NCBI RefSeq assembly: GCF_027594745.1
Contig: NZ_CP110854.1
Coordinates: 2,931,501 to 2,995,500 of the forward strand
Origin: Saprospira grandis
GTDB lineage: Bacteria > Bacteroidota > Bacteroidia > Chitinophagales > Saprospiraceae
DNA: 64,000 nt
Direction: 5' to 3'
The notes below the pieces were generated by a model, which saw only the letters and a program-made list of their open reading frames with translations, had not been told where the DNA came from and made no database searches. Made by a program: the position numbers and the translations under genes. Shown here in pieces: positions 1-8,028 of this stretch. The first letter of the stretch is position 1, and the number at the start of each line of letters is the position of its first letter.

Positions 1-1260
1 CGCTCCCAGATAGTAGATGTTTTCATTGGCTGGGGCGGTTTGTCCTTCTATGCTGCGGTTAGATACAAAGAAACTCCCTTTGGCCCCTTCTGTATAATAG
101 AGTTCATCGGCGGGGGAGTTGATGGGGAAGCCCAGGTTTTGGGCCAGCTCCCAACCCTTGCCCGTAGATTGGGCCTTGAAAAGGTCTAGACCGCCCGCAC
201 TCAAATGCCCATTAGAGCTAAAGTATAGCGCCTGGTCTTTTTCCGAATAGTAGGGACTCAATTCATCGGCAAAGGTGTTAATATTTGGCCCTAGGTTTTG
301 GGGCAAAGAGAAGTTGAAGGACTTGCTTTCTGCCTGTCGAATCGACCGCCAGATGTCATAACCGCCCTTGCTACCCGGACGATCCGAGGCAAAGTATAGG
401 ATTTCTTTCCCATCTTGCTCGACCACAAAGGGGTAGCTACTATTATAGTCGCTTCCATTGATATAAATGGGCAGCGGAATGGGGTTGGACCAGCGCCCAC
501 TTTCCTGCACCAGCAGATAGATGGCATATTTTCCCTTCTTATTTTTCATCGAAAAATAGAAGCGGCGGCCATCTGCGGTAAAGCTTCCCCCGGCAAAGTC
601 GCCATTGATCTTGGCATTGCCTGCAAAGGGGGCGGCCTTGCTCCAGCTATCTATATCGCCTGTTTTTTCACTGCTATAAAGCACTGTTTTGCGGTCTCTA
701 CTCGAGCTAAAATAAAGCTGTCCATTTAACCAGATGGGGGCAAACTCATTCTTTTCTCCATTGATTTGGCTAGACAACAGCTGTAGGGGCAGCTCTTTGG
801 CTTGTTCTGCGGCCTTGATCCCAAACTGGCAGCCATCAATTTCATGGCTAGCCCGCTCCTTCCAATAATCGGCTTGGGGACCATCATATTGTCCAATAAA
901 CTGTCGAAATGCCGATTCTGCCTGTTTATACTCTCCAGTTTGCTTTAGGGCCAAGGCATATTTCATCCCCACCAATTCATAATCTTTTTTGTCTTCGGCC
1001 TTGGCAATGACCAAATACTTTAGGGCCTGGGAATAATCTCTGGCCTTCAAAAAATAGTCTCCAGCCAAATAGGCCAGGTCCAATTGGCTGCGCTTAAGCT
1101 CAAAAGCTTGTCCATAACGGATGCCGGCCAAGGCAAAGTCTCTGTCGGCCGCTGCGGCCTCGGCTTCTTTCTTTAGGTCTTTCCAATTTGTCTGTGCAGA
1201 CAAACTCCCCCATCCCAAACACAATAGAAGCAAAAAAATAGAAGTGGTTCGTAGTATCAT
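1..1260 (-). CDS. Exported TPR/PD40-repeat protein, OmpA-family type (3' part outside window)
   Basis: Reading leftward from an ATG at 1260, the frame is open to the window edge, so only the N-terminal 420 residues are visible. They begin with a signal peptide (hydrophobic stretch ending LSAQ), then a helical TPR-like stretch (residues ~25-160, with motifs such as YLAGDYFLKARDYSQALKY), then WD40-like PD40 blades with the typical LYFSS(S/N)R and ILYFASDRPGSKGGYDIW signatures. In Bacteroidota such proteins usually end in an OmpA peptidoglycan-binding domain and sit in or under the outer membrane. That domain would lie beyond the window, so the OmpA assignment is inference. No partner gene is visible. 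Confidence 0.8.
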   Translation of the reverse strand, partial: MILRTTSIFLLLLCLGWGSLSAQTNWKDLKKEAEAAAADRDFALAGIRYGQAFELKRSQLDLAYLAGDYFLKARDYSQALKYLVIAKAEDKKDYELVGMKYALALKQTGEYKQAESAFRQFIGQYDGPQADYWKERASHEIDGCQFGIKAAEQAKELPLQLLSSQINGEKNEFAPIWLNGQLYFSSSRDRKTVLYSSEKTGDIDSWSKAAPFAGNAKINGDFAGGSFTADGRRFYFSMKNKKGKYAIYLLVQESGRWSNPIPLPIYINGSDYNSSYPFVVEQDGKEILYFASDRPGSKGGYDIWRSIRQAESKSFNFSLPQNLGPNINTFADELSPYYSEKDQALYFSSNGHLSAGGLDLFKAQSTGKGWELAQNLGFPINSPADELYYTEGAKGSFFVSNRSIEGQTAPANENIYYLGA

Positions 1261-1470
1261 TATTTACACCTTTTAGCGCGCCTTTTAGCAAAAGAAATTC
1301 CTAACTGGCACTTTAATCAAACTTTTTTTGGGGGCTAATTATTTCCTCAAGCAGAATTTTGCTGCTTACAAAAATACAGCTTTTAATCAGAATGAGCACT
1401 GCCCCTATAGTTTAGAATCGCTTTTTTTGTCTTTTGATGAGGCCTTTAGGTCCTTATAGTGAGTGGATTT

Positions 1471-1645
1471 GGGGCCCGCGGCCGGCTAGCCTTTGGCTAG
1501 GTCGGCCGCCGCTATGCTTTGGGGCTCGCAGGTCTGCTCGGCCCTTCAGGCTTCACTTCGTTTCGCCTTTGGTCTGGCCTTCGGCCACCCCGCCGCAGCG
1601 CTGGGCCGTTTGGCCTTCGGCCATGGCGGCTTTGCCGCCTGCTAC
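1471..1645 (+). repeat. Modular hairpin element, copy A
   Basis: GC-rich intergenic element. The core GGCTCGCAGGTCTGCTCGGCC is present. The ends pair as GGCCC (1473-1477) with GGGCC (1603-1607), a form seen only in this copy. Variable hairpins follow the core: an AGGC/GCCT stem and GGCCTTCGGCC near 1576-1586. A further hairpin, GGCGGCTTTGCCGCC, lies near 1626-1640. Short frames across it are shadows. Confidence 0.75.
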
Positions 1646-1702
1646 TTATGGCTTTGGGGCTTGGCCCTAGGGGTGTAGATGTAGAGGAGTAAAAAGATAT
1701 CA

Positions 1703-2092
1703 TTCTGGGCGGAAGGTTTCAACCTTCCGCTCAGCAGCAGGATGTTCTAAAGGTCCTTTGTTGCTGTGGGTTTTAACCCACAGGTCTGACAATTCTTAAC
1801 AAACAGATATTGTTTTTGGGGCGGAATGTTTCAACTCAGAGGTATTATCATGTTTAATGTCTAAAGTGTTCATTTTAAAGGACCTGTAGGTTAAAACCTA
1901 CAGCAAGTGGGTGGCCAATAGGGATGATGAAAAAGGAGCCCAGGGTTAAAACCCTCGGCTCCTAACAAGCAGATATTGTTCTGGGCGGAAGGTTTCAACC
2001 TTCCGCTCAGCAGCAGGATGTTCTAAAGATCCTTTGTTGCTGTGGGTTTCAACCCACAGGTCTGACAATTCTTAACAAGCAGATATTGTTTT
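1703..2092. repeat. REP/MITE-like hairpin array 1
   Basis: Tandem AT-rich palindromes centred on GGTTTNAACC or GGTTAAAACC: GGAAGGTTTCAACCTTCC, TGTGGGTTTTAACCCACA, TGTAGGTTAAAACCTACA, and a GAGCC...GGCTC stem. They are separated by conserved spacers containing AACAAGCAGATATTGTT. The unit at about 1818-1968 matches both flanks of the transposase gene next door but lacks the gene, so it looks like an internal-deletion derivative. Confidence 0.75.
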
Positions 2093-2663
2093 TGGGGTGG
2101 AATGTTTCAACTCAGAGGTATTATCATCCCCAACGTTTAAAATCTAAGAACTTAAATTCTCTATTTCGATGAATATGTTCTTGATAACGAATATAGTTTA
2201 TGACTTTCTCTACAGCTTTAGGCTGAATGCTTTCACTAAAAGCACCTCGTTGCCATTTAATTTTTTGTTCATTGGCTACTGATTTATTGTAGATAAAGCT
2301 ACTGCTGCCTTTGAGTTGCTTTATAATTGAGCTTAAAGATTGTGACCTTTTTAGCTGGACAAGACAGTGTATATGGTCTTTATAGCCATTTACTGCTAGA
2401 AGAAAGATTTTATTTTTGGTCGCAACATTATCTATAATTTTAGACATTTTGACCATGCCTTCAGGGCTAAAAACGTCATCTCTGTTTTTGGTGGACCAAA
2501 CAATATGAATGTAGATATAGTCAATGGGCATATGTTGTTGACTTTTCTTTTAGAGAATTTCCGACCCTAATTATGCTACCTAAATGACCTGTAAGTTAAC
2601 TGGCTGGCCAATAGGGATGATAAAAAAGTAGCCAAGGGGTATTCCTCGGCTACTAATTAAAGG
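2093..2663 (-). mobile_element. IS200/IS605-like (RAYT-type) insertion element
   Basis: The left flank (GGAATGTTTCAACTCAGAGG, about 2098-2120) and right flank (GGCCAATAGGGATGAT, then a GTAGCC...GGCTAC hairpin, about 2605-2663) enclose a single Y1 transposase gene. Both flanks recur without the gene in the neighbouring array and at 14.8-15.5 kb. The hairpin ends fit single-strand transposition by HUH enzymes. Exact cleavage sites cannot be fixed from one full copy. Confidence 0.65.
2124..2531 (-). CDS. tnpA: IS200-like / REP-associated Y1 tyrosine transposase
   Basis: 135 residues, the usual length for TnpA of the IS200/IS605 group. The N-terminal HIVWSTKNR strand, the HUH motif (H53-I-H55 in KDHIHCLV) and a C-terminal helix with the nucleophile candidate Y113 or Y116 (INYIRYQEHIH) identify a Y1 HUH endonuclease, which cuts and joins single-stranded DNA at hairpins. 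The frame is intact and ends in FKRWG. The gene is alone, without tnpB, and the surrounding palindromes suggest a RAYT/REP relationship. It could be active or recently active. Group assignment within the Y1 family is inference. Confidence 0.85.
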   Translation of the reverse strand: MPIDYIYIHIVWSTKNRDDVFSPEGMVKMSKIIDNVATKNKIFLLAVNGYKDHIHCLVQLKRSQSLSSIIKQLKGSSSFIYNKSVANEQKIKWQRGAFSESIQPKAVEKVINYIRYQEHIHRNREFKFLDFKRWG

Positions 2664-2692
2664 CTTTATGCCTTTTCCATTTTCCAACAATC

Positions 2693-3208
2693 CTAATCCT
2701 CTTGTTCTGCAGTATTATCCACATCTTCTTCTTCGGCCATGGCCTCTAGGTTGATGCGGCTACGCTTGAAGAACTGGGCCATTTCGGCTACCCAAAAATC
2801 AACACCAGGTACGCCAGATTCGCTCATGTTCTTTGCCTGCTTATACATCTGAGAAGAAAAGCGCATAGAGTCATAATCAAGTAGGGTGCGAGTATCGCGA
2901 AGCTTTTCATAGAGCTCATTGGTGCGACCTTCTAGATTCTCAAAAACCTGACGAGCATTAAAGTCTTTTTCGTACTCCACTCGATCAAAGTAGCTAGGAA
3001 GCAATTGCCCCTTTGCTTGATAAAAGCTGTGTGCTTTGAGGATAAAGAGCTTGTTCTGCTCATTGATGCTTCCATAACGTTGACGGTCGCTGGGGCTGAG
3101 GTTAATGACCTTGCCATCTAGAAGCTGATCAATTAGGTCAAAAGCGCCGTTAATCTGCTGAATAGCAGTCGCTAGCAATTCAATGCTAATCATATTGTTT
3201 TTAGCCAT
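2693..3208 (-). CDS. Hypothetical protein, acidic tail
   Basis: I do not recognise this family. From the ATG at 3208 (MAKNNMIS) it has 171 residues. A longer frame to 3265 would add a hydrophobic leader with no clear reason, so the inner start is preferred. The sequence is mainly helical, charged and without membrane segments or signal peptide. It ends in a strongly acidic tail (EEEDVDNTAEQED). It is flanked by the insertion element and by a long gene-free AT-rich stretch, which suggests accessory DNA. It may be a real single-gene unit, because its codon use looks like that of other genes here. Confidence 0.6.
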   Translation of the reverse strand: MAKNNMISIELLATAIQQINGAFDLIDQLLDGKVINLSPSDRQRYGSINEQNKLFILKAHSFYQAKGQLLPSYFDRVEYEKDFNARQVFENLEGRTNELYEKLRDTRTLLDYDSMRFSSQMYKQAKNMSESGVPGVDFWVAEMAQFFKRSRINLEAMAEEEDVDNTAEQED

Positions 3209-3753
3209 AACTAAAAAAGGTTTAAGTAATGAAAATAAACAGCAGAGATTAGGTAGAGCAATCATAGCTTAAAAGCTATAGGGGAACTCCTGCCTTTTGT
3301 TTATCTGTGTTGTTATAGTTATAAATGTAGAGGTAACTTTTTATAAATGCAAGTTATAACTAAATTTATTTACGTATTTACCTTAAAAAAGCATCTATTT
3401 TAACGTTTTAGTTAGTTTTTGGGCTTGTATAAGGTCTAAAACCTCGTCTTGGAAGGTAGTTTTAGTGCTTCTGAACCTTAAAGGATAGGTCTTATAAATA
3501 CTTGCGTATCGTTCAGTAGCTAGACAGCGAGGTCCTAACTCTTAATTTAGAGCTTATAAAGTGCATTGCTGCGGTCCTTTACTTCAAGCCTTAGCTACCT
3601 AGACTCCTTTTTTGAGGTCTGTTAGATCGTAATTGAGCTTATTTACCTAATTTTCTAGGTCCCAATACTGCATGCAACTACTTCATTTATATATGACATA
3701 GGTTCATTACTCTAGCTATGTAGTTCTAATACTCTTTTTAAGGACTAACAAGA
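3209..3753. other. Gene-free AT-rich stretch
   Basis: No convincing coding frame, tRNA or hairpin family was found here. The text is AT-rich and loosely repetitive, with scattered words such as AGGTC and CCTTA. It leads into the 43-bp tandem array. Confidence 0.5.
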
Positions 3754-4026
3754 CCTCAACAAAGGACTTCGACAACTTATCTGCTGGAGTTCGGAACGTC
3801 TCTCATGCAGTTTCACAACCTATCTGCTGGAGTTCGGGACGTCCCTCATGCAGTTTCACAACCTATCTGCTGGAGTTCGGGACTTCCCTCATGGGGTTCC
3901 ACAACCTATCTGCTGGAGTTCAGGACGTCTCTCATGGGGTTCCATAACCTATGTAATGGAGTTCAGGACGTCTCTCATGCAGTTCCATAACCTATATAAT
4001 GTAGTTCAGGCCTCAAGAAAGGACTT
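3754..4026. repeat. Six-unit 43-bp tandem repeat with flanking direct repeat
   Basis: The word CTGCTGGAGTTC or its variants starts at 3781, 3824, 3867, 3910, 3953 and 3996, an exact 43-bp period. Units drift from CTGCTGGAG on the left to ATAATGTAG on the right. The array is bracketed by CCTCAACAAAGGACTT (3754-3769) and CCTCAAGAAAGGACTT (4011-4026). A 43-bp period is not a multiple of three, so it does not encode a peptide repeat. Confidence 0.85.
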
Positions 4027-4045
4027 TGAGTAGCTCATCAGGGAC

Positions 4046-4310
4046 TGTTCAGGATTTTGTGTATTAGAATAAAATTTAGGCCTTTAGCTGCTTAGGATTT
4101 GGCCAATAGTTGCCTGGGGACAAGCCCCCAGGCTAATCCAATGGAGTCAGCCCTGACAAGGGCCTCAACTGTTGATATACAAGGCCTTGTTCAGTTGTTA
4201 TCGCAGAGAAGAACCTTATCCAAAGGCCCTCTTTAGAGGGCTGTCTAAAAAAGCTAGCCTAGGGGCTTGTCCCTAGGCGCAGGAAAGGGCAGGCACAAAA
4301 CTTTAAATAG
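4046..4310 (+). repeat. Long direct repeat, copy 1 (left of the ssp cassette)
   Basis: About 265 bp shared with 12573-12834 in the same orientation, from TTCAGGATTTTGTGT to CACAAAACTTTAAATAG. The ends are short inverted repeats (ATTTTGTGT against ACAAAACTTT). Inside, near the left and near the right, are inverted copies of a C-rich hairpin (CTGGGGACAAGCCCCCAG and CTAGGGGCTTGTCCCTAG), with GGCCCTCTTTAGAGGG between them. It resembles a structured MITE. Confidence 0.8.
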
Positions 4311-4349
4311 ACTCTAAAGCCCAGTTTGGCAGCCCTTGGGCTGGGGCAT

Positions 4350-4388
4350 GAAAAAGCCCTGACTATCTACTAGATAATCAGGGCTCTT
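4350..4388 (-). terminator. Rho-independent terminator after sspE
   Basis: On the minus strand an AGCCCTGA stem pairs with TCAGGGCT, with a smaller ATCTA/TAGAT stem at the tip, followed by TTTTT. It lies about 35 bp after the sspE stop. Confidence 0.8.
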
Positions 4389-4421
4389 TATTTGAAGTTG
4401 GTTTAACTTAAAGTTTACCGC

Positions 4422-6743
4422 CTACTTTGTTTCATTGAAATGACTCCAAATTAAATCTAAAATTCGCTCTGTTCTCTTTTTTACAATTTCGATACTCCAG
4501 TTGTCATTATCACCGACAGCTACAATTGGCATTATATGGTGATTGAATTTAGCATTCATTAATAGTTTAAGTGTTGAATCTTGAAGAGGTACCTCTAACT
4601 GTTCTGCTTTACTTCGAAGAGTTTCATGCTTTTCAGTATCTACCTCACTAAGAAACTGGAAATATATATATTTAGACTTCCACCCTTTATTACTTACAGA
4701 ACTATTGATTTCAACTGGTAACAGAGTAAGGTTACCTATTGATTGATATAGGTCTTCCTCTGTATAGAATTCTTGATCCCATGCACCATAAGTGTTTTTT
4801 TGTGGGGCTATATGTTCTATTGTTTTTAGATCATCTGATATCCATTTTCGTAATATTAGATAGTCAGCTGTATTTGCTTTTGCTGATTTCATTACTCCTT
4901 GTGCTTGATCATCGGGAATAGTGTCATGGGCACTGATGAATAGCCCTAGTTTACAAATAGATTTAGCCTTGTTGTATTTCAAGTAACTACTAGATTTATA
5001 CTTCCAGGTATTTTTGTCTAATAAATTATTTCCCTCTTGATGGAGGGCATTGTTAAAATGTTCTCTTAGCTTATCTAAGCTAATTTGGGGGGAGTCTAGC
5101 CAGATGTTAGACTCTGAAGTCAAAACTTCATTATCTTTATTTACAGGTCGTTTAAAAAAGTTTCGATACTGTACATCTAGCCCTGCATTTGATTGAGCTG
5201 ATCGCCACAAAGTATAAAATCGGGTAATAATTTTTGTTGCTTCTATAAAGTTTGCCACGGCTTGATCTTTTCCTTCTATAACATCTGCATAAAAACGACC
5301 TAAAATAGTTATAGCCATCTTATGGTTAGATTCCTTCAGGTAAAGAATATATAGTGATATTAGCTCTGCTTCTGGATGATCATCTATGAGGTTAATAGAT
5401 TTTCCATTTAGGCCTGTGTATTCCAGCCATATATCTTTATAGAATTCGGCATAATTACCAAAAAATCGGATAAAATCTAATTGTTCATTAGTGTTACGGC
5501 AGCTCTTTGTAAAAGTCTCTACGAGCCATTTTCTTTGTTGTGAAAAATGACTTCCTAATTTTCTTCCTTCAATAGTTAATGCAAGTGAAATTAACAAATC
5601 TTTAGTCAAGCTATTTTTTCTTGCAGCACTTTTAGATCCTGTAAAAAGAGCATCTATTTTGTCAAAGCTTTTTTCTGCAATAGAGTCTTGAAACCGACCA
5701 ATAGAACTATCATTTTCTACGGCATATACAACACTTGGCTTAAACGTTTCAATAGCTGTTAGAGGCGTTCCTGTAGCATTTAAAGACTGAAACATGTCAA
5801 AAGCCCAGTCTTCATTCATTGGCTGAATAATCGTGAAACAACAACGTTCTAATAAATAATGGGACAGGGCAAATAGTTGTACTAGTGAGCATAAAATATA
5901 GTCTACAGATTTTTTATTATTTACTTCTTTTTTCTGGACAATAGCAGTTAGCTCATCTCTTTGATATTGCCAAATTGAGTCTTGGTCTATCTTATCTAAA
6001 ATTTCCCATGCAGTAATAAAGTCTTCGGTTTCTTTTTCGTGTGCTTTCAGAACTGTTGAATCAAGCCACCGAGCAATTTGTCTTAAATTGCTTCCTGTTC
6101 TAGTTTTTTTATTAAACTTGGGGAGTTGCTTCTCACCTTCTGGAGCATCAATATAACTTATGAAGTTAGCTAAATAATTGGCAACATCGGACTGGTAGTT
6201 TGAATCTATATCTCCATCTTTAGTCCACTGGTCCTGATTTCCTCTGATTATTTTTGGTTTTCGGTTAGGAGTGCCTCTTTCTAAATCGAGAGAAAATACC
6301 TTCTGCAACTTATTTTTCCAATACTCACACACTTCATCCAACTGACTTTTTATATCTGGATCCACGGCGTCTGGAACTCCTTGCTGTAAACGCCATATTT
6401 GGTGGTACAAAAGTGTTGAAAATAACGCTATTGTTGATAATCTTTGTTGGCCATCAATAATATTTTCAATAAGGGATGGTAGCCCTTGAGGATCTAGTGG
6501 GTAAATAGATCGTTTATCTCTAACTTGAACTGCAATTACAGTCCCTAAAAATCGAATTTCATCCCTGTTTTCTGTTATTGAAAATATTCCTTGAGAAACA
6601 TCCTCTAAAAGTTGATTTATATTATCCTTATCCCAGCTATATTCTCTTTGATACAATGGTATGTACAACCCTACACCTGGCTTCTGGTAAAAACTGTATA
6701 CATTTGTAGTTTCGGGATTAAATGCTTTATCTATTTGGAACAT
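4422..6743 (-). CDS. sspE: SspE-like phosphorothioation-sensing nuclease (DUF262-DUF1524)
   Basis: 773 residues. The N-terminal DUF262 domain shows YQREYSW (31-37) and DGQQR (97-101); the latter carries the QxR motif that in SspE reads phosphorothioate marks and in DUF262 proteins belongs to the nucleotide-hydrolysing fold. The C-terminal DUF1524 HNH nuclease has IEHIAP (histidine near residue 643), then GNLTLL and a later Asn/Lys-Gly-Trp segment. Known SspE proteins nick DNA and block phage when host DNA carries the SspABCD mark. It lies downstream of sspD on the same strand but is separated by a terminator, so it probably has its own promoter. A GmrSD-type type IV restriction enzyme is the alternative, but the adjacent sspB-C-D genes argue for SspE. 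Confidence 0.88.
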   Translation of the reverse strand: MFQIDKAFNPETTNVYSFYQKPGVGLYIPLYQREYSWDKDNINQLLEDVSQGIFSITENRDEIRFLGTVIAVQVRDKRSIYPLDPQGLPSLIENIIDGQQRLSTIALFSTLLYHQIWRLQQGVPDAVDPDIKSQLDEVCEYWKNKLQKVFSLDLERGTPNRKPKIIRGNQDQWTKDGDIDSNYQSDVANYLANFISYIDAPEGEKQLPKFNKKTRTGSNLRQIARWLDSTVLKAHEKETEDFITAWEILDKIDQDSIWQYQRDELTAIVQKKEVNNKKSVDYILCSLVQLFALSHYLLERCCFTIIQPMNEDWAFDMFQSLNATGTPLTAIETFKPSVVYAVENDSSIGRFQDSIAEKSFDKIDALFTGSKSAARKNSLTKDLLISLALTIEGRKLGSHFSQQRKWLVETFTKSCRNTNEQLDFIRFFGNYAEFYKDIWLEYTGLNGKSINLIDDHPEAELISLYILYLKESNHKMAITILGRFYADVIEGKDQAVANFIEATKIITRFYTLWRSAQSNAGLDVQYRNFFKRPVNKDNEVLTSESNIWLDSPQISLDKLREHFNNALHQEGNNLLDKNTWKYKSSSYLKYNKAKSICKLGLFISAHDTIPDDQAQGVMKSAKANTADYLILRKWISDDLKTIEHIAPQKNTYGAWDQEFYTEEDLYQSIGNLTLLPVEINSSVSNKGWKSKYIYFQFLSEVDTEKHETLRSKAEQLEVPLQDSTLKLLMNAKFNHHIMPIVAVGDNDNWSIEIVKKRTERILDLIWSHFNETK

Positions 6744-6808
6744 CTAGATTAGGTTTTCAATTAAAAAAAATAAGTTATATTTTAGTATGATCTTTTTTTG
6801 TGCTACCT

Positions 6809-6825
6809 AGTTCTCCTTCAGAACT
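6809..6825. promoter_or_regulatory. Operator-like inverted repeat upstream of sspE
   Basis: AGTTCT and AGAACT are separated by five bases, 66-82 bp before the sspE start and after the sspD terminator. The position fits a repressor site or a small leader hairpin for sspE. No regulator gene is adjacent, so its role is inference. Confidence 0.35.
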
Positions 6826-6877
6826 AAAGACTTTACAAGCTAATATTTTTTATTGACTACACCCAATAGATAAAACA

Positions 6878-6909
6878 AAAAGAGCGATCGATAATTCGAT
6901 CGCTCTTTT
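6878..6909 (-). terminator. Terminator between sspD and sspE
   Basis: A perfect 14-bp stem (AAAAGAGCGATCGA with TCGATCGCTCTTTT, loop ATTA) is followed on the minus strand by more T residues. It begins 4 bp after the sspD stop, separating sspBCD from sspE. Confidence 0.85.
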
Positions 6910-6912
6910 CAT

Positions 6913-8028
6913 TTAAATAAAGCAAGCTGCACAGCCTTCGCCTTCAGCATCATCTAATAAGTCTAGTAGATAGGGGGAGTCTTTTTTTTGTCTGCTAGCT
7001 CTAGCTATTGCATCTCGTTTTATTTGTGTTCGGCGTTCTTCGGCTGCTAGTTCTTCTAGTCGTTCGTCTTGCATCCAAGTGTAGCCTTCTTTTTCATATT
7101 CAATAGCTTTTGCAAAAAGCTGAGGATGTTGTTCATAGAGCCAGACCCATTCAATTTTTTGCTGAAAAAAGCAAAAGTAGCAGCCTGATCTACTTCTAGA
7201 ATAATATCCTTTCTTCCCATCAACTTCAAACTCTCGCTTTTCGTAGTAGGCCGGAACACCAACACCGCTTTCTCTTAAAATTCTGAAGACATCTTCTCGA
7301 ACAAGACCGTCTTCATTGTTAAGTAGGGGGAAGTCTTCTTTATCTAGGTAAGATAATGGGTAGTTAGTAAATTCTTTAATGAACCGAAAGACAACATGAT
7401 TAAAAGCTTTGATGCTAACCTTTAATAAGCTATCCAGTTTTCTATCTCGATCAAATTCGGGTGATACATTGGTTGTGACAATTTTAAGCGCACGTTCTAG
7501 CTTTATACTATCTAGGATTCCTTCCTCTTCATAAAACTTTGCAATTATATCCTTTGTACTATTCTGCAAAACCTTTTGGATGACATCCTCTGACCAAATG
7601 TTTTTCCTGTAGGGGAAAATCGTTTGAATATTAGACTTCTTAGAAATATAGCCTTCTCTATTTTCGTCATCGCGAATACCTACGTAAGAAATTACTAAAT
7701 CATCTCCTACAAATTTTTCAAATGGATCAAGTTTTAGCTTTTTGGTACACCATCTTGTAACAGATGAAGGTAGAAACCCGCCATAGACTTGAAGAAAATG
7801 ATCAAATGGATCTAAATGACTGTTTTCTGCAGCTTGTAGTAAGTCAATTTTTTTTCCCAAGTAGGCTTGTAGATTATCTACAAGAGTATAGGTCTCCTCC
7901 AATTCTTTCCCAGTATCACAAGAATAGTATTCGATAGTTAATTGTGGATATAAGTCATTTAGGTAGATAGCGAGTGCAGAGCTATCTTTACCTCCTGATA
8001 TACCAAGTAAGTGGCGTACTTTAGTCAT
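6913..8028 (-). CDS. sspD: SspD-like ATP pyrophosphatase / PAPS-reductase family (DNA sulfur modification)
   Basis: 371 residues. A PP-loop SGGKDS at 11-16 is the ATP-binding motif of the adenine nucleotide alpha-hydrolase/PAPS reductase family, as in DndC and SspD, which activate the DNA backbone for sulfur insertion. Cysteines at 37, 94 (RWCTKK), 283 and 286 (GCYFC) could bind an Fe-S cluster, as known for DndC. The start codon overlaps the sspC stop by 8 bp, which suggests coupled translation. The protein ends in an unusual GCAACFI tail with a CxxC pair. A BREX-type BrxP protein was considered, but no BREX partners are present and the sspB/sspC neighbours fix the assignment. Confidence 0.85.
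   Translation of the reverse strand: MTKVRHLLGISGGKDSSALAIYLNDLYPQLTIEYYSCDTGKELEETYTLVDNLQAYLGKKIDLLQAAENSHLDPFDHFLQVYGGFLPSSVTRWCTKKLKLDPFEKFVGDDLVISYVGIRDDENREGYISKKSNIQTIFPYRKNIWSEDVIQKVLQNSTKDIIAKFYEEEGILDSIKLERALKIVTTNVSPEFDRDRKLDSLLKVSIKAFNHVVFRFIKEFTNYPLSYLDKEDFPLLNNEDGLVREDVFRILRESGVGVPAYYEKREFEVDGKKGYYSRSRSGCYFCFFQQKIEWVWLYEQHPQLFAKAIEYEKEGYTWMQDERLEELAAEERRTQIKRDAIARASRQKKDSPYLLDLLDDAEGEGCAACFI

Noticed and set aside
3770..4010. CRISPR array
   Set aside because: Units are contiguous 43-bp repeats with no unique spacers, and no cas genes are near.
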